The position numbers and the translations under genes are program-made. From contig NZ_SLYD01000003.1 of assembly GCF_004340945.1 (NCBI RefSeq), positions 310,001 through 374,000 of the forward strand: DNA of 64,000 nt, given 5' to 3'. The DNA comes from Sphingomonas sp. PP-F2F-A104-K0414 (GTDB lineage Bacteria > Pseudomonadota > Alphaproteobacteria > Sphingomonadales > Sphingomonadaceae). Position 1 is the stretch's first letter; each line of letters opens with the position of its first letter. Positions 1 to 9,770 of this stretch are shown here, piece by piece. Under the pieces are notes generated by a model. It did not search any database. It had not been told where the DNA came from and was given only the letters and a program-made list of their open reading frames with translations.

Positions 1-2636
1 GTATAGCGTTGCAGTTCGCCCAGCGGCACGCCGTTCTGGACATACGCCCCGAGGATCCCGGCAACCCCCGACGTCGTCTCGATTCCACGCCCGAAATTGC
101 CGACCAGCACCGCCTTGCGCGTGTCGAGTTCAGCGGCAGGGACGGGGGCGGACCCCATTCGCGTCATCTCGGCGGCGATCAGCGTCACCACCTCGGCGGC
201 GGTCGGGTTCTTGGTCTGCGTCCGCGCCGCGACGGTGCCCTGCGTCTTGCCCGCATCGAGCCCGCTGCCCGCGCCATAGGCCAGCCCGCGCTTGATCCGG
301 ATTTCCTGGTTCAACCGCGACGAGAAGCCCCCGCCAAGCACCGTGTTGCCGACCGCCAGAGGATAATAGCGCGGATCGTTCCGCGCGATTGCCGGCCGCG
401 CCACCACGACGCCCGCCTGACCCGCTTCGGGCATGTCGACGACGATCACGCGAGGCTTCGGGTAGGTGACCTGGGGCGCCGCGGCCGCCACGACGCTGCC
501 CGACGTCCACCCGCCGAACTGTGCCTCGGCAAGCGTCTTCGCCTGCGCCGCGGTGACGTCGCCGACCATGATCAGCGTCGCCTGACCCGGCTGGAAACTC
601 CGTGCATACGCCGCAGTGATGTCATTTCGCGTGATCGCCTTGAGCGACAACGGTGTGCCTCCGTTCGGTGCGCCATAAGGCGACGCGCCGAGGACGGCCC
701 GATCCGCGACGAGCCCCGCGACCTGCGCCGGGTCCTTCAACGCCAGTGTCACTGCGTCGATCTGTTGCGTCCGCGCACGCTCGATCTCCTCGGACGCAAA
801 CGCCGGGTTGATCGCGACATCCGCGAGGATCGCCATCGCCGGTGCGAGCTGGTCCGACTTCACCGTCACGTCGACCGCTGCGCCATCGCTGCCAGCCGAA
901 CTGCCGATTGAGCCGCCAAGCCCCTCGACCGCCCGCGCGATCTGCGTAGCCGAGCGCGTCTTCGTGCCCTTGGTGAGCAACTCCGCCGACAGACTGCTGA
1001 CCCCTGCGCGGTTCGCCGGATCGGTCGCCGCGCCGCCCGCGGTCACCAGATAGGCGGTAACGATCGGCAGGTCGTGTCGCTCGACCGTCACCAGCCGCAT
1101 GCCGTTCCTAAGCCGCGTCTCCACCGGCTGCGGGATCGTCGGCGATACCGGTGCGCTAGGTGCTGGCGGCCGGACGCGCTGGCCTTCGGACGCAGGCGTC
1201 ACGATCTCGATATTCGCAGGCGCCTTCAGGTCGGCAACCTGCACGGTCGGCGCTATCGCGATCGTATCGGTAACGCCGGCCGCAGGCTTGGCGGCAAGCG
1301 GCATGTACCGGATCGTCGCCGACTGGCTCTCGCCCAGATATTTCCGCGCCACGCGCTGGATATCCGCCGCCGTTACCCGTGCAATCGCCGCAAGTTGCTT
1401 GTCCGCAGCTTGCGGATCACCGTCGACCAGCACCGCGGACGCCAGCGTGCTCGCCTTACCCTCGGCGGTCTCGCGCGACTGGATCGACTGGGTCAGAATC
1501 TCATTCTTGGCCTCGGCCAGTTCGGCGGCGGTCACCGGCGTATCGCGGAACCGCGCGATCTCGCGCTTCAACGCGGTTTCGCCCGCCTCGACCGTCTTGC
1601 CGCCCGCAAGGATGGCGTAGACGACCATGTTGCCGGTCGCCTGCTTGGTATCGAGGAACGCCTCGGCCGACTGCGCGAGCTGGTCACGGTACACGACGCT
1701 CTCGTACAGCCGCGAACTCTCGCCCGTCGCCAGCACGGCCTTCAGCACCATCAGCGCGGGAATGTCGGCGTCGCGATCCGGCGGCAGGTGATAGCTGACC
1801 AGCACCGCGGGCAACGGCGTGTTCGGTTCGTACACCGTCCGCGTGACGGCCTTGGTCCGCGCGGGCTCCGCTACCGTCACGCGCGGGATCGCTGCGGTCG
1901 GCTTCTTGATGCGCGCGAAATACTGGTCGACCCAGCCGTTGAGCTGCGCCGGATCGAAATTGCCGGACACGACGAGGATCGCATTGTCGGGTCGGTAATA
2001 GGTCGCATGGAACGCGCGGACGTCGTCGATCCCGGCCGCTTCCAAATTCTCGAGGCTGCCGATCCCCGGCCGTGCGTAGGGATGAACCTGATAGGCGAGC
2101 TCGGGATAGTAGATCGAGAACAGCTTGCCGTAAGGCTGTGCGAGTGTCCGCTGGCGCAGTTCCTCCTTCACCACGTCGCGCTCCGAGCCGAAGCTCTTCG
2201 GCTCGACGACGAGGCTCGCCATCCGGTCGGCTTCCGCGAACAGCAGCCGCTGGAGGTGGTTGGCGGGGATCACCTCATAGTAATTGGTGTAGTCGTCGTT
2301 GGTCGACGCGTTGTTGTAGCCGCCGACATCCTCGGTCAGTCGGTCCATCTGCTCCGACACGAGGTTGCGCGTCGACTTGAACATCAGATGTTCGAACATG
2401 TGCGCAAAGCCGGACTTGCCCTTGGGGTCGTCCTTCGAGCCGACGTCGTACCAGACCTGCACCGATACGTTCGGCGTGCCGGTATCGCGGATAGCATAGA
2501 CACGCAGGCCATTCGGCAGCGTGCGCTCGGTATAGGCGATCGGCTTGACCGAAACCTGGGTGGGAGCGGTCTGCGCCACCGCCGCTACGGAGAAACATGC
2601 TGCGGTCAGCAGCAGCGCGGAGCGGAGGAGGCGCAT
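1..2636 (-). CDS. M16 family zinc metallopeptidase, two-domain, 3' end cut by window edge
   Basis: Secreted or periplasmic insulinase-type peptidase. The frame is open from an ATG at 2636 to base 1, about 878 codons, so only the extreme C-terminus is missing. Residues 1-21 look like a signal peptide ending in VAQ. The inverted zinc motif HMFEH lies at residues 79-83 (ligands H79 and H83, catalytic E82), with a Glu-rich helix (EADRMASL) about 55 residues later. The first half carries the active site. The second half begins near an ETRLRNGMRL segment and has no HxxEH, as in other two-repeat M16 proteins where it closes the chamber. It is the last visible gene of an operon running from ppi at 6229, and starts 8 bases beyond the stop of the 65-aa gene. 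Substrate unknown. Confidence 0.9.
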   Translation of the reverse strand, partial: MRLLRSALLLTAACFSVAAVAQTAPTQVSVKPIAYTERTLPNGLRVYAIRDTGTPNVSVQVWYDVGSKDDPKGKSGFAHMFEHLMFKSTRNLVSEQMDRLTEDVGGYNNASTNDDYTNYYEVIPANHLQRLLFAEADRMASLVVEPKSFGSERDVVKEELRQRTLAQPYGKLFSIYYPELAYQVHPYARPGIGSLENLEAAGIDDVRAFHATYYRPDNAILVVSGNFDPAQLNGWVDQYFARIKKPTAAIPRVTVAEPARTKAVTRTVYEPNTPLPAVLVSYHLPPDRDADIPALMVLKAVLATGESSRLYESVVYRDQLAQSAEAFLDTKQATGNMVVYAILAGGKTVEAGETALKREIARFRDTPVTAAELAEAKNEILTQSIQSRETAEGKASTLASAVLVDGDPQAADKQLAAIARVTAADIQRVARKYLGESQSATIRYMPLAAKPAAGVTDTIAIAPTVQVADLKAPANIEIVTPASEGQRVRPPAPSAPVSPTIPQPVETRLRNGMRLVTVERHDLPIVTAYLVTAGGAATDPANRAGVSSLSAELLTKGTKTRSATQIARAVEGLGGSIGSSAGSDGAAVDVTVKSDQLAPAMAILADVAINPAFASEEIERARTQQIDAVTLALKDPAQVAGLVADRAVLGASPYGAPNGGTPLSLKAITRNDITAAYARSFQPGQATLIMVGDVTAAQAKTLAEAQFGGWTSGSVVAAAAPQVTYPKPRVIVVDMPEAGQAGVVVARPAIARNDPRYYPLAVGNTVLGGGFSSRLNQEIRIKRGLAYGAGSGLDAGKTQGTVAARTQTKNPTAAEVVTLIAAEMTRMGSAPVPAAELDTRKAVLVGNFGRGIETTSGVAGILGAYVQNGVPLGELQRY

Positions 2637-2644
2637 CTGGATCC

Positions 2645-2842
2645 TTACTTGTTGCGGTTCGCGAACAATACGGCGCCCGCGATCGCCGCCGAGCCGATGC
2701 CGACGCCCAGACCGATCTTCGCGAGCGGCCAGCTCTTGGCCTTCTCCGCGGCGTTGTGCGCCGCGGCCTCGGCCTGCAGCTTCGCCTCCTTCGCGGCGGC
2801 GAGGATCTCGTTCGGGGTGTCGCTGTCGATCTTGATGGTCAC
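2645..2842 (-). CDS. small tail-anchored hypothetical protein (65 aa)
   Basis: No recognised family. The N-terminal 35 residues are Ala/Glu/Lys rich and probably helical ([18 protein letters not shown]). They are followed by one hydrophobic segment ([18 protein letters not shown], about residues 44-61) and a basic C-terminal NRNK, which suggests a tail-anchored membrane protein with a cytoplasmic helix. Its ATG overlaps the tgt stop by four bases (2839-2842), so translation is probably coupled to tgt. That overlap and the clean frame argue that it is real. Function unknown. Confidence 0.65.
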   Translation of the reverse strand: MTIKIDSDTPNEILAAAKEAKLQAEAAAHNAAEKAKSWPLAKIGLGVGIGSAAIAGAVLFANRNK

Positions 2843-3990
2843 TTGGGCTCTCCTTCACTCTTCCGGGCATACACGCCACGGAAATCATTCGCGAACTGCG
2901 TCAGCGCGCCCGAGGCGATCGCCGCCCGCAGATCCGCCATCAGCGTTTCGTAGAACCAGATGTTATGCTCCGTCATGAGCATTGCGCCAAGCATTTCGCC
3001 CGACCGGACGAGGTGATGCAGATACGCCCGACCCCAGGTCGCGCAGACCGGGCAGGGGCAGGCGGGGTCGAGCGGCCCCATGTCCTCGGCGAACTTCGCA
3101 TTGCGGATGTTGATCGGCCCGGTCCGCGTGAACGCCTGGCCGGTCCGCCCGGACCTAGTCGGCATCACGCAGTCGAACATGTCGATCCCGCGCTCGACCG
3201 CACCGACGATGTCGTCGGGCTTGCCGACGCCCATCAGGTAGCGCGGTTTGTCCACCGGCAACTGGTCCGGCGCGAAGTCGAGGCACCCGAACATCGCCTC
3301 CTGGCCTTCGCCGACCGCCAGCCCGCCGACCGCATAGCCGTCGAAGCCGATATCGATCAGCGCATCCGCCGACGACTTCCGAAAGCCTTCGTTCAGCGCA
3401 CCCTGTTGGATCCCGAAGATCGCGTTGTTCTCGGCATGCGCTTCGCCGCTATCGAACGCCGCGCGCGACCGCTTCGCCCAGCGCATCGATCGCTCCATCG
3501 CCGCCGCCTGCACCTCTCGCGTTGAGGTCGTCGGCACGAGTTCGTCGAACGCCATGACGATGTTCGAGCCGAGCAGCCGCTGGATCTCGATCGACCGCTC
3601 GGGGCTGAGCAAATGCCGCGTGCCGTCGAGATGCGACTTGAACGACACGCCCTCCTCGGAGCGCTTGGTCAGGTCGGCAAGGCTCATAACCTGATAGCCG
3701 CCGGAATCGGTCAGGATCGGTTTCGACCATCCCGAGAACGCGTGCAGCCCACCCAGCTGCGCAACCCGCTCCGCACCCGGCCGCAGCATCAGATGATAGG
3801 TGTTGCCGAGGATGATGTCCGCGCCTGCACCGACCACGTCGGCGGGCTTCATTCCCTTGACGGTCGCGGCGGTGCCGACCGGCATGAACGCCGGCGTGCG
3901 GATGTCGCCGCGCTGCATCGCGATGACGCCGGTGCGCGCCTTGCCGTCTGTGGCGGCAATGGTGAAGTCGAAGCGGGGACGGGTGGTCAT
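2839..3990 (-). CDS. tgt: queuine tRNA-ribosyltransferase
   Basis: Exchanges G34 of tRNAs with GUN anticodons for the queuosine precursor preQ1. At 383 aa it has the usual bacterial length. Visible family features are [10 protein letters not shown] near residue 95 (general-base Asp), the [13 protein letters not shown] segment holding the nucleophilic Asp, and the zinc site CPCPVC followed by a downstream EHN. It sits two genes after queA, which acts later in the same pathway, so the operon is at least partly dedicated to queuosine. The ATG lies one base beyond the EF-hand gene's stop. Confidence 0.97.
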   Translation of the reverse strand: MTTRPRFDFTIAATDGKARTGVIAMQRGDIRTPAFMPVGTAATVKGMKPADVVGAGADIILGNTYHLMLRPGAERVAQLGGLHAFSGWSKPILTDSGGYQVMSLADLTKRSEEGVSFKSHLDGTRHLLSPERSIEIQRLLGSNIVMAFDELVPTTSTREVQAAAMERSMRWAKRSRAAFDSGEAHAENNAIFGIQQGALNEGFRKSSADALIDIGFDGYAVGGLAVGEGQEAMFGCLDFAPDQLPVDKPRYLMGVGKPDDIVGAVERGIDMFDCVMPTRSGRTGQAFTRTGPINIRNAKFAEDMGPLDPACPCPVCATWGRAYLHHLVRSGEMLGAMLMTEHNIWFYETLMADLRAAIASGALTQFANDFRGVYARKSEGEPK

Positions 3991-3991
3991 A

Positions 3992-4459
3992 TTACTTTTT
4001 CTTGCGGATGCCGTAGCGATCGCCGACCGGCGCGCCGCGGATGATGATGAGTTCGGCGCGAGTCAGCACGCCGTCCTTGTCGCGGTCGAACCGCGTGAAG
4101 AACTGCGCGAACCGCGCCTGGAGTTCGGCGAGCGTGATTCGGTTATCGCCGTCGCGATCGATTTCGAACGGGCTCGGTAACGCGTTGCGATCGCCTAGCC
4201 AAGCTTGTGCCCAATCCGCGTAGGCGATGTACCCAATAGAGCCGGTCGAAGCGCCCTCGGCAGTGGCGTAGCTGCGCGCGACGCACGCGGTCAGCTCGGC
4301 CTGCGTCACGCGGCCATCGCCATTCGCGTCGCACGCGGCGATGAACAGCGCGGCAGGCTCGGCGAAGATCGTCGCGGGCGGCTGCGGCGTGCCGGCGGGC
4401 GGCGGTGCGGCGACGATGGCCTGGAGCAGGGCGAAAGCAAGCAGCATGCCGCCCGTCAT
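3992..4459 (-). CDS. EF-hand calcium-binding protein, putative secreted
   Basis: 155 aa with a hydrophobic N-terminus (residues 1-18) followed by a Pro/Ala-rich stretch, compatible with a signal peptide. Three EF-hand loops can be read: [24 protein letters not shown] and [12 protein letters not shown]. All have Asp at positions 1, 3 and 5 or close equivalents and an acidic residue at position 12. The C-terminus is basic (GIRKKK). The start overlaps the queA stop as ATGA (4456-4459), so it is translationally coupled between the two queuosine genes. The cellular role is not evident, and co-transcription need not mean a link to tRNA modification. Confidence 0.85.
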   Translation of the reverse strand: MTGGMLLAFALLQAIVAAPPPAGTPQPPATIFAEPAALFIAACDANGDGRVTQAELTACVARSYATAEGASTGSIGYIAYADWAQAWLGDRNALPSPFEIDRDGDNRITLAELQARFAQFFTRFDRDKDGVLTRAELIIIRGAPVGDRYGIRKKK

Positions 4460-5481
4460 GGCAGCAGAAGCGAGGCGTCGCCATAGCTGTAGAAGCGATA
4501 CTTTTCAGCGATCGCATGCGCATACGCCGCCTGCATCCGCTCGCGACCCATCAGTGCCGACACCAGCATGAACAACGTCGAGCGCGGCAAATGGAAATTG
4601 GTCATCAAGCCATCGATGCCGCGGAACCGATAGCCCGGCGTGATGAAGATCGCGGTGTCGCCGTCGAACGGCCGGATCACGTCGTCCTCGCCGGTCGCGC
4701 TCTCGATCAGCCGCAGCGACGTCGTCCCGACCGCGATCACACGACCACCGTTCGCGCGAACCGCGTTGAGCCGATCGGCGGTCGCGGCATCGATCCGACC
4801 CCATTCCGCGTGCATCTTGTGCTCAGTCGTGTCGGTCGCCTTGACCGGCAGGAACGTTCCCGCACCGACATGCAGCGTCAGCGTCGCATGCTCGATTCCC
4901 GCCGCCTCAAGCGCCGCCATCAGCTTCGGTGTGAAATGCAGCGCCGCCGTGGGCGCGGCGACCGCCCCCGGCTCGGACGCGAACATCGTCTGGTAATCGT
5001 CCGCATCGCGTTCGTCGGTCGGGCGTTTGCCGGCGATATACGGGGGCAGGGGCATATGGCCCGCGCGTTCCAGCAACAGCTCGACCGGCTCGTCACCCGC
5101 GAACACCAGCGCGTAGCTGCCATCGTCCTCGCGATCGACCGCCGCCGCGCTGACGTCGTTGCCAAAGTCGATCACGTCGCCGTCACGCAGCCGCCGCGCG
5201 TTGCGGATGAACGCGCGCCATCGCCGCGGCCCCTCGCGCTTGTGCAAGGTCGCGCCGATCTTCGCGTCGCCGCGCCGCCCGTCCAACTGCGCCGGGATCA
5301 CGCGCGTATCGTTGAACACGAGCATGTCGCCGCGCCGCAACAGCGACGGCAGGTCGGACACGCCCGCATCCAGCGTGCGATCACCTTCGAGCACCAGCAT
5401 CCGCGCAGCATCGCGCGGCGCCGCGGGGCGTAGCGCGATGTTGTCGGTCGGCAGGTCGAAGTCGAAAAGGTCGACGTTCAA
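4456..5481 (-). CDS. queA: S-adenosylmethionine:tRNA ribosyltransferase-isomerase
   Basis: Transfers and isomerises the ribosyl part of SAM onto preQ1-tRNA to give epoxyqueuosine. 341 aa, the typical length. Characteristic segments are [15 protein letters not shown] at the N-terminus, [33 protein letters not shown] and [17 protein letters not shown]. It lies 7 bases after the cyclophilin gene and overlaps the EF-hand gene by four bases. Together with tgt it gives this organism both ends of the late preQ1 to queuosine route. Confidence 0.97.
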   Translation of the reverse strand: MNVDLFDFDLPTDNIALRPAAPRDAARMLVLEGDRTLDAGVSDLPSLLRRGDMLVFNDTRVIPAQLDGRRGDAKIGATLHKREGPRRWRAFIRNARRLRDGDVIDFGNDVSAAAVDREDDGSYALVFAGDEPVELLLERAGHMPLPPYIAGKRPTDERDADDYQTMFASEPGAVAAPTAALHFTPKLMAALEAAGIEHATLTLHVGAGTFLPVKATDTTEHKMHAEWGRIDAATADRLNAVRANGGRVIAVGTTSLRLIESATGEDDVIRPFDGDTAIFITPGYRFRGIDGLMTNFHLPRSTLFMLVSALMGRERMQAAYAHAIAEKYRFYSYGDASLLLP

Positions 5482-5488
5482 CGGAGTC

Positions 5489-6229
5489 TCACTTCTTGGC
5501 GGGGGCCTTCTTGGCCGCAGGCTTGGCAGTGGGCGCCTTGCGAGCAGCTGGCGCGAGCTTGGGCGCTGCCGCGTTCGGACCAGACGCCGTTCCCGGCAAC
5601 GTCACCGGCGCACCCAGCGCAGGGGCGGGCGGGCCAGCGACATACGCCGGGGGATTGTCCGCCGCGATATACGCATGGACGATCCGCGACGGGTTCGCCG
5701 GCGGCTCGCCGCGCTGGATAGCGTCGACATACTGCATCCCGTCGATCACGCGACCGAACACGGTGTACTTCTTGTCGAGGCTCAGGCGCGGCTGGAAGAC
5801 GATGAAGAACTGGCTGTTCGCACTGTCCTCCTTGTCCGACCGTGCCGCCGACACTGCGCCGCGGACATGCGGCAGGTAGTTGAACTCGGCCTTGAGATCG
5901 GGGAGCGTCGAGCCACCGGTGCCGTCGCCCTTGGGATCGCCGCCCTGCGCCATGAAGCCGTCGATCACGCGGTGAAACGCGAGGCCGTCATAGAAATGCT
6001 GGCGGGTCAGCGTCTTGATCCGCTCGACCATCAGCGGCGCGACATCGGGCCGCAGCCAGATCGTCACGCGCCCACCTGTCGACAGGTCGAGCAGCAGCAG
6101 ATTCTGCGTATCCGTGGTCAGCGGCGGCGTCGCGCGAACGGCAGGCGCCACGACTTCCTTCTTCTGCGCCGCGACCGGCACCGTGACCAGGCACCCGAGC
6201 AACGCGAACATTCCGACGAAAAAGCGCAT
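5489..6229 (-). CDS. cyclophilin-type peptidyl-prolyl cis-trans isomerase, exported
   Basis: 246 aa. The frame opens further upstream, but the start is placed at 6229 ([15 protein letters not shown]) because a signal peptide follows directly, ending near VAAQ, and a GGGA lies a few bases upstream. The cyclophilin core is visible: [14 protein letters not shown] with catalytic Arg, NSQFFIVF, and [12 protein letters not shown]. After the domain comes an extended Ala/Pro/Lys tail ([25 protein letters not shown], low complexity), unusual for a short periplasmic PPIase and perhaps surface- or wall-interacting. First gene of the minus-strand queA/tgt operon. Confidence 0.92.
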   Translation of the reverse strand: MRFFVGMFALLGCLVTVPVAAQKKEVVAPAVRATPPLTTDTQNLLLLDLSTGGRVTIWLRPDVAPLMVERIKTLTRQHFYDGLAFHRVIDGFMAQGGDPKGDGTGGSTLPDLKAEFNYLPHVRGAVSAARSDKEDSANSQFFIVFQPRLSLDKKYTVFGRVIDGMQYVDAIQRGEPPANPSRIVHAYIAADNPPAYVAGPPAPALGAPVTLPGTASGPNAAAPKLAPAARKAPTAKPAAKKAPAKK

Positions 6230-6374
6230 CAAATTCCCACTCGCAAGAGGCCCGGCGCAACCGGGCTGCCGCCACTTAGAGCAAATCCCCGCTTGCGCCA
6301 ATCTGAACGTGACCGCGTCTCGGACGCCGACGAGGCAGGTTCGAAGGTGACGGGTCAGGTTTGAGGGCGACGGG

Positions 6375-7547
6375 TCAGGCGGTGACGATCTCGGGCAGGA
6401 TCGCGTCGAGCAGCAACGCGCCCGCGTCGGTGACGCGCAGTCGACCGGGGGTATGCACGATCAAACCAAGAGCCTCGAGCCGTGCCACTGCGGCGATATC
6501 CACCGGCACGATGCTGTCGTTGAGCGCGGTGATGCGGTCGAGATCGACGCCTTCCGCGAGCCGCAATCCCATCAGCAAAGCCTCGGTAGCGCGCGTCGAT
6601 GGCGTCAGTGGATCCTCGATTTCCATGCCGTGACCATTGCGCTCGATCGCGGCCAGCCAGTTCTCCGGCTTCTTGCGCCGCACCGTCGCCAGCCCGCCCC
6701 GCCGGCCATGCGCACCCGGCCCGATCCCGGCATAATCCTGGTAGCGCCAGTATGCGAGATTGTGGCGGCTCTCCGCTCCCAGTCGCGCATGGTTCGACGT
6801 CTCGTACGCGGGCAATCCGGCCGCTGCGGTATCGGCACGCGTTGCCTCGAACAGATCCGCCGCCGAGTCGCCGTCCGGGATCACGATCCGTCCCGCCAAA
6901 GCCTCGGTGGCGAACCGCGTGCCGGCTTCGATCGTCAGCTGGTACAGCGAGAGATGCTCCGTCCCCAGGCTGAGCGCGCGCGCCAGTTCAGCGCGCCAAT
7001 CGTCGAGCCGCTGGCCGGGGAGCGCGTAGATCAGGTCGAAACTCACGCGCGGGAATACGCTCTGCGCGGTAGCGAGCGCGGCTTGGCCCTCGTTCACGTC
7101 ATGCGCGCGGCCGAGGAATTTCAGCGCTTGGTCATCGAGTGATTGTAGCCCGAGAGACACTCGGTTCACGCCAGCGTGCGCCAGGTCCGCAAATCGCGCT
7201 GCCTCGACCGAAGATGGGTTTGCCTCCAGGGTGATCTCGATCCCGTCAGCGAATCCCCAAGCCTTCTCCGCTGCATTCAGCACGGCAGCCACGGTCGAGG
7301 GCGGCATCAGCGAGGGCGTGCCACCGCCGAAGAAGATCGACTGCAACTTGCGCCCCGGCAACACCCGCGTTTCATGCGCGAGGTCGGTGAGCAGCGCATC
7401 CCGCCAGGCTGCCTGGTCGACCTCTTCGCGGACATGGCTGTTGAAGTCGCAATACGGGCATTTCGACACGCAGAACGGCCAATGGACGTAGAGCGCGAGG
7501 TCGCCCGGGGAATCAGAGCGGGGGCTTGGTGTTTCGAAGACGGGCAT
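6375..7547 (-). CDS. hemW: radical SAM heme chaperone / HemN-like protein
   Basis: 390 aa, start set at 7547 (MPVFETPSPR). The open frame runs on upstream into the divergent CAP gene, but that part is low in coding character. The radical SAM cluster motif CVSKCPYC gives Cys26, Cys30 and Cys33. The second residue after the last Cys is Phe (CDF), as in HemW. The protein also has GGGTPSLM and the HemN C-terminal domain. The length fits HemW (about 380-400) rather than HemN (about 450), so insertion of heme into targets is more likely than coproporphyrinogen oxidation. In most genomes hemW lies beside rdgB/rph; here they are separated by two plus-strand genes. Confidence 0.9.
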   Translation of the reverse strand: MPVFETPSPRSDSPGDLALYVHWPFCVSKCPYCDFNSHVREEVDQAAWRDALLTDLAHETRVLPGRKLQSIFFGGGTPSLMPPSTVAAVLNAAEKAWGFADGIEITLEANPSSVEAARFADLAHAGVNRVSLGLQSLDDQALKFLGRAHDVNEGQAALATAQSVFPRVSFDLIYALPGQRLDDWRAELARALSLGTEHLSLYQLTIEAGTRFATEALAGRIVIPDGDSAADLFEATRADTAAAGLPAYETSNHARLGAESRHNLAYWRYQDYAGIGPGAHGRRGGLATVRRKKPENWLAAIERNGHGMEIEDPLTPSTRATEALLMGLRLAEGVDLDRITALNDSIVPVDIAAVARLEALGLIVHTPGRLRVTDAGALLLDAILPEIVTA

Positions 7548-7590
7548 TATCTCGCGCATATGGTCGCACGGAGCGGTCGAAGGAAGCGCA

Positions 7591-8148
7591 ATGACGGCAC
7601 GGATGGGTTTGGCGATCGTCGGGGCGTTGTTGCTGGCAGGCTGTGCGCAGGGACCCGAGCGAGTCGTCGAACCGCGCGAATCGATGGCGCCGGCATCGCG
7701 CGGGGCGAGCCTGCTCAAGACCGCGATGATGGACGGCCACAACGCCGCACGCGCTGCCGTCGGCGTGGCGCCGCTGACCTGGAGCGACACGCTGGCCACC
7801 ACCGCCCGCGCCTATGCCGAGGAGATGGCGCGCACGCGGAAATTCGCGCACGCCCCGCAACCGCAGGGCATGACGCGCGAGGGCGAGAATTTGTGGACAG
7901 GTACGCGCTACGCCTATGCGTACACGGAGATGATGGGACACTGGGTCGCCGAGAAGCGTGATTTCATCAACATGCCTACGCCCGGATTCAGCCGCACCGG
8001 CAAATTCGAGGACGTCGCGCACTATACGCAGATCGTCTGGCGCGGCTCGACCCAGGTCGGCTGCGCGATGGCGAGCAACAAGACCGACGACTATCTGGTG
8101 TGCCGTTACTCCCCGCCCGGCAACGTGTTCGGCGAGCGCGCTTATTGA
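7591..8148 (+). CDS. CAP/SCP-domain lipoprotein
   Basis: 185 aa. A lipobox LLAGC puts the lipidated Cys at residue 18, so an envelope location is expected. The rest is a CAP (SCP/PR-1) domain: HNAARAAVG near residue 50, HYTQIVWRGSTQVGC, and LVCRYSPPGN. The conserved His and Glu cleft residues of the family are present. Bacterial CAP proteins have no settled function; lipid or peptide binding is suggested for some. It is divergent from hemW with a 43-base spacer that must hold both promoters. Confidence 0.9.
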   Translation: MTARMGLAIVGALLLAGCAQGPERVVEPRESMAPASRGASLLKTAMMDGHNAARAAVGVAPLTWSDTLATTARAYAEEMARTRKFAHAPQPQGMTREGENLWTGTRYAYAYTEMMGHWVAEKRDFINMPTPGFSRTGKFEDVAHYTQIVWRGSTQVGCAMASNKTDDYLVCRYSPPGNVFGERAY

Positions 8149-8214
8149 TCTGAAGCAAGCTGGTAGTTCTGGAGCGGTGGTATTTTATTAAGTGGTTTCG
8201 GCTAACCTGCTTTA

Positions 8215-9009
8215 ATGAAACCACTACCCCAACCCGATGTTCCCCGTATCGGTTGCGTCGGATGTCGTGATGGCGCTGGCCTGTCGTTCGCCTTCTCGAT
8301 GGCGTTCCAACCGATCGTCGATGTCGAGACGGAGACGGTCTTCGCCTACGAGGCGCTGGTGCGCGGGCCCGAGGGGCAGTCGGCGGCGAGCGTCCTAGGC
8401 CAGGTCGACGGGCAGAACCTGTACGCGTTCGACCAGCAATGCCGGGTGCGCGCTATCGAGGCCTCGGTGAAGGCCGGGCTGCTCGACACGCCTGCACGGC
8501 TGTCGATCAATTTCCTGCCGAACGCGGTCTATTCGCCGGCGGCCTGTATCCAGTTGACGCTCAAGACCGCGGGCGCGGTTGGGATGCCGACCGATCGGCT
8601 GATCTTCGAGTTCACCGAGAACGAGGAGATGCTCGATCCCGCGCATGTCGCGAACATCATCGCGACCTATCAGAAAATGGGTTTTGGCACCGCGCTCGAC
8701 GATTTCGGTGCGGGGCATGCGGGGCTCAACCTGCTCGCGCGGTTCCAGCCGGATATAATCAAGCTCGACATGGAACTGATCCGCGACATCGACACGAGCC
8801 TGCCGCGGCGGATGATCGTCGAGGGGATGCTGCGGATGTGCGCGGGGTTGGGGATTGCGGTGATTGCCGAGGGGGTCGAGACGCTTGGCGAGTACGACGC
8901 CCTGCGCGCATTGGGCGTGCGGTACATCCAAGGGTATCTGCTGGCGAAACCGGCGTTCGAGGCTTTGCCGGCGGTGAACTGGCCAGTGAAGCAGGCGATT
9001 GCAGTCTGA
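8215..9009 (+). CDS. EAL-domain c-di-GMP phosphodiesterase, soluble
   Basis: 264 aa, a single EAL domain with no membrane segment and no GGDEF. The signature is YEALVRG (EAL at 46-48). The metal and substrate residues all appear: Asn99, Glu132 in FEFTENE, Asp162-Asp163 in DDFGAG, Lys183 in IKLD, Glu219 in AEGVE and Gln239 in QGY. It is therefore predicted to hydrolyse c-di-GMP to pGpG. An N-terminal CVGC (Cys14, Cys17) precedes the domain and could bind metal or respond to redox; this is inference. Followed by an inverted repeat, not another gene, so it is probably monocistronic. Confidence 0.92.
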   Translation: MKPLPQPDVPRIGCVGCRDGAGLSFAFSMAFQPIVDVETETVFAYEALVRGPEGQSAASVLGQVDGQNLYAFDQQCRVRAIEASVKAGLLDTPARLSINFLPNAVYSPAACIQLTLKTAGAVGMPTDRLIFEFTENEEMLDPAHVANIIATYQKMGFGTALDDFGAGHAGLNLLARFQPDIIKLDMELIRDIDTSLPRRMIVEGMLRMCAGLGIAVIAEGVETLGEYDALRALGVRYIQGYLLAKPAFEALPAVNWPVKQAIAV

Positions 9010-9021
9010 ACCACACCCCTC

Positions 9022-9103
9022 CGTCATCCTGACGAAAGTCAGGACCCAGGGAAATCAAGGGCAACGCCCGTTACCCTGGGTCCTGACTTTCGTCAGGATG
9101 ACG
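9022..9103. repeat. inverted repeat, family A (CGTCATCCTGAC core)
   Basis: Two 30-base arms (9022-9051 and 9074-9103) are exact reverse complements around a 22-base spacer. Each arm itself contains a hairpin TCCTGAC-GAAA-GTCAGGA. Further copies lie near 10555, 20064 and 48560. It sits between the convergent EAL gene and rdgB and could also act as a bidirectional terminator. Confidence 0.9.
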
Positions 9104-9134
9104 GGACGGCGAGGGGGCTCCCCCGCCGGGCCTC

Positions 9135-9770
9135 TCAGAACACCGCGGCTTCCAGCAGCTTGAACGCCTCGTTGCGGTGGCTGATCGCGTTCTTCGTCTC
9201 GTGCGGGAGTTCGGCATAGGTCTGGTCGTAGCCGAGCGGCACGAACACGGGATCGTAGCCGAACCCGACATTGCCGCGCGGTGGCCAGACGAGCGTACCC
9301 TCGGCTCGACCTTCGAACCATTCGACATGACCATCGGGCCACGCGAGCGCCAGCACGCTGACGAAGTGCGCGCCGCGGGTGACGTCGGGGCCCTTTGCAG
9401 CGACCGCGTCCTCGACCTTCTGCATCGCCATCATCCAGTCGCGACCGTTCGGGGTCTCCGCCCAATCCGCCGTGTAGACGCCCGGATCGCCGTTCAGCGC
9501 ATCGACGCACAACCCGCTGTCGTCGGCGAGCGCGGGGTAGCCCGACAGGTCCGCCGCCGATCGTGCCTTCAGTTCGGCGTTCGCGAAGAAGGTCGTGCCC
9601 GTTTCGACGGGTTCCGGCAGGTCGAGTTCGGCCGCCGAAACGACCTCTAGCCCACGCCCTTCGAGCAGAGCGGCGATCTCGCGGACCTTGCCTTTGTTGT
9701 GGCTGGCGATGACCAGTTTGCCCGGCTGGAGCTTGCGGATCGCCTGCGGCTCTTTCCCCTCGCCGCTCAC
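9135..9770 (-). CDS. rdgB: XTP/dITP diphosphatase (non-canonical purine NTP pyrophosphatase)
   Basis: 211 aa, Ham1/RdgB family, which removes dITP, XTP and similar nucleotides from the pool. The family signature is [10 protein letters not shown] near residue 24, followed by [13 protein letters not shown] with the catalytic Asp, and [10 protein letters not shown]. The start is GTG at 9770, whose last bases overlap the rph stop (GTGA). Translation coupled to rph is the usual arrangement for this pair. Confidence 0.96.
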   Translation of the reverse strand: MSGEGKEPQAIRKLQPGKLVIASHNKGKVREIAALLEGRGLEVVSAAELDLPEPVETGTTFFANAELKARSAADLSGYPALADDSGLCVDALNGDPGVYTADWAETPNGRDWMMAMQKVEDAVAAKGPDVTRGAHFVSVLALAWPDGHVEWFEGRAEGTLVWPPRGNVGFGYDPVFVPLGYDQTYAELPHETKNAISHRNEAFKLLEAAVF

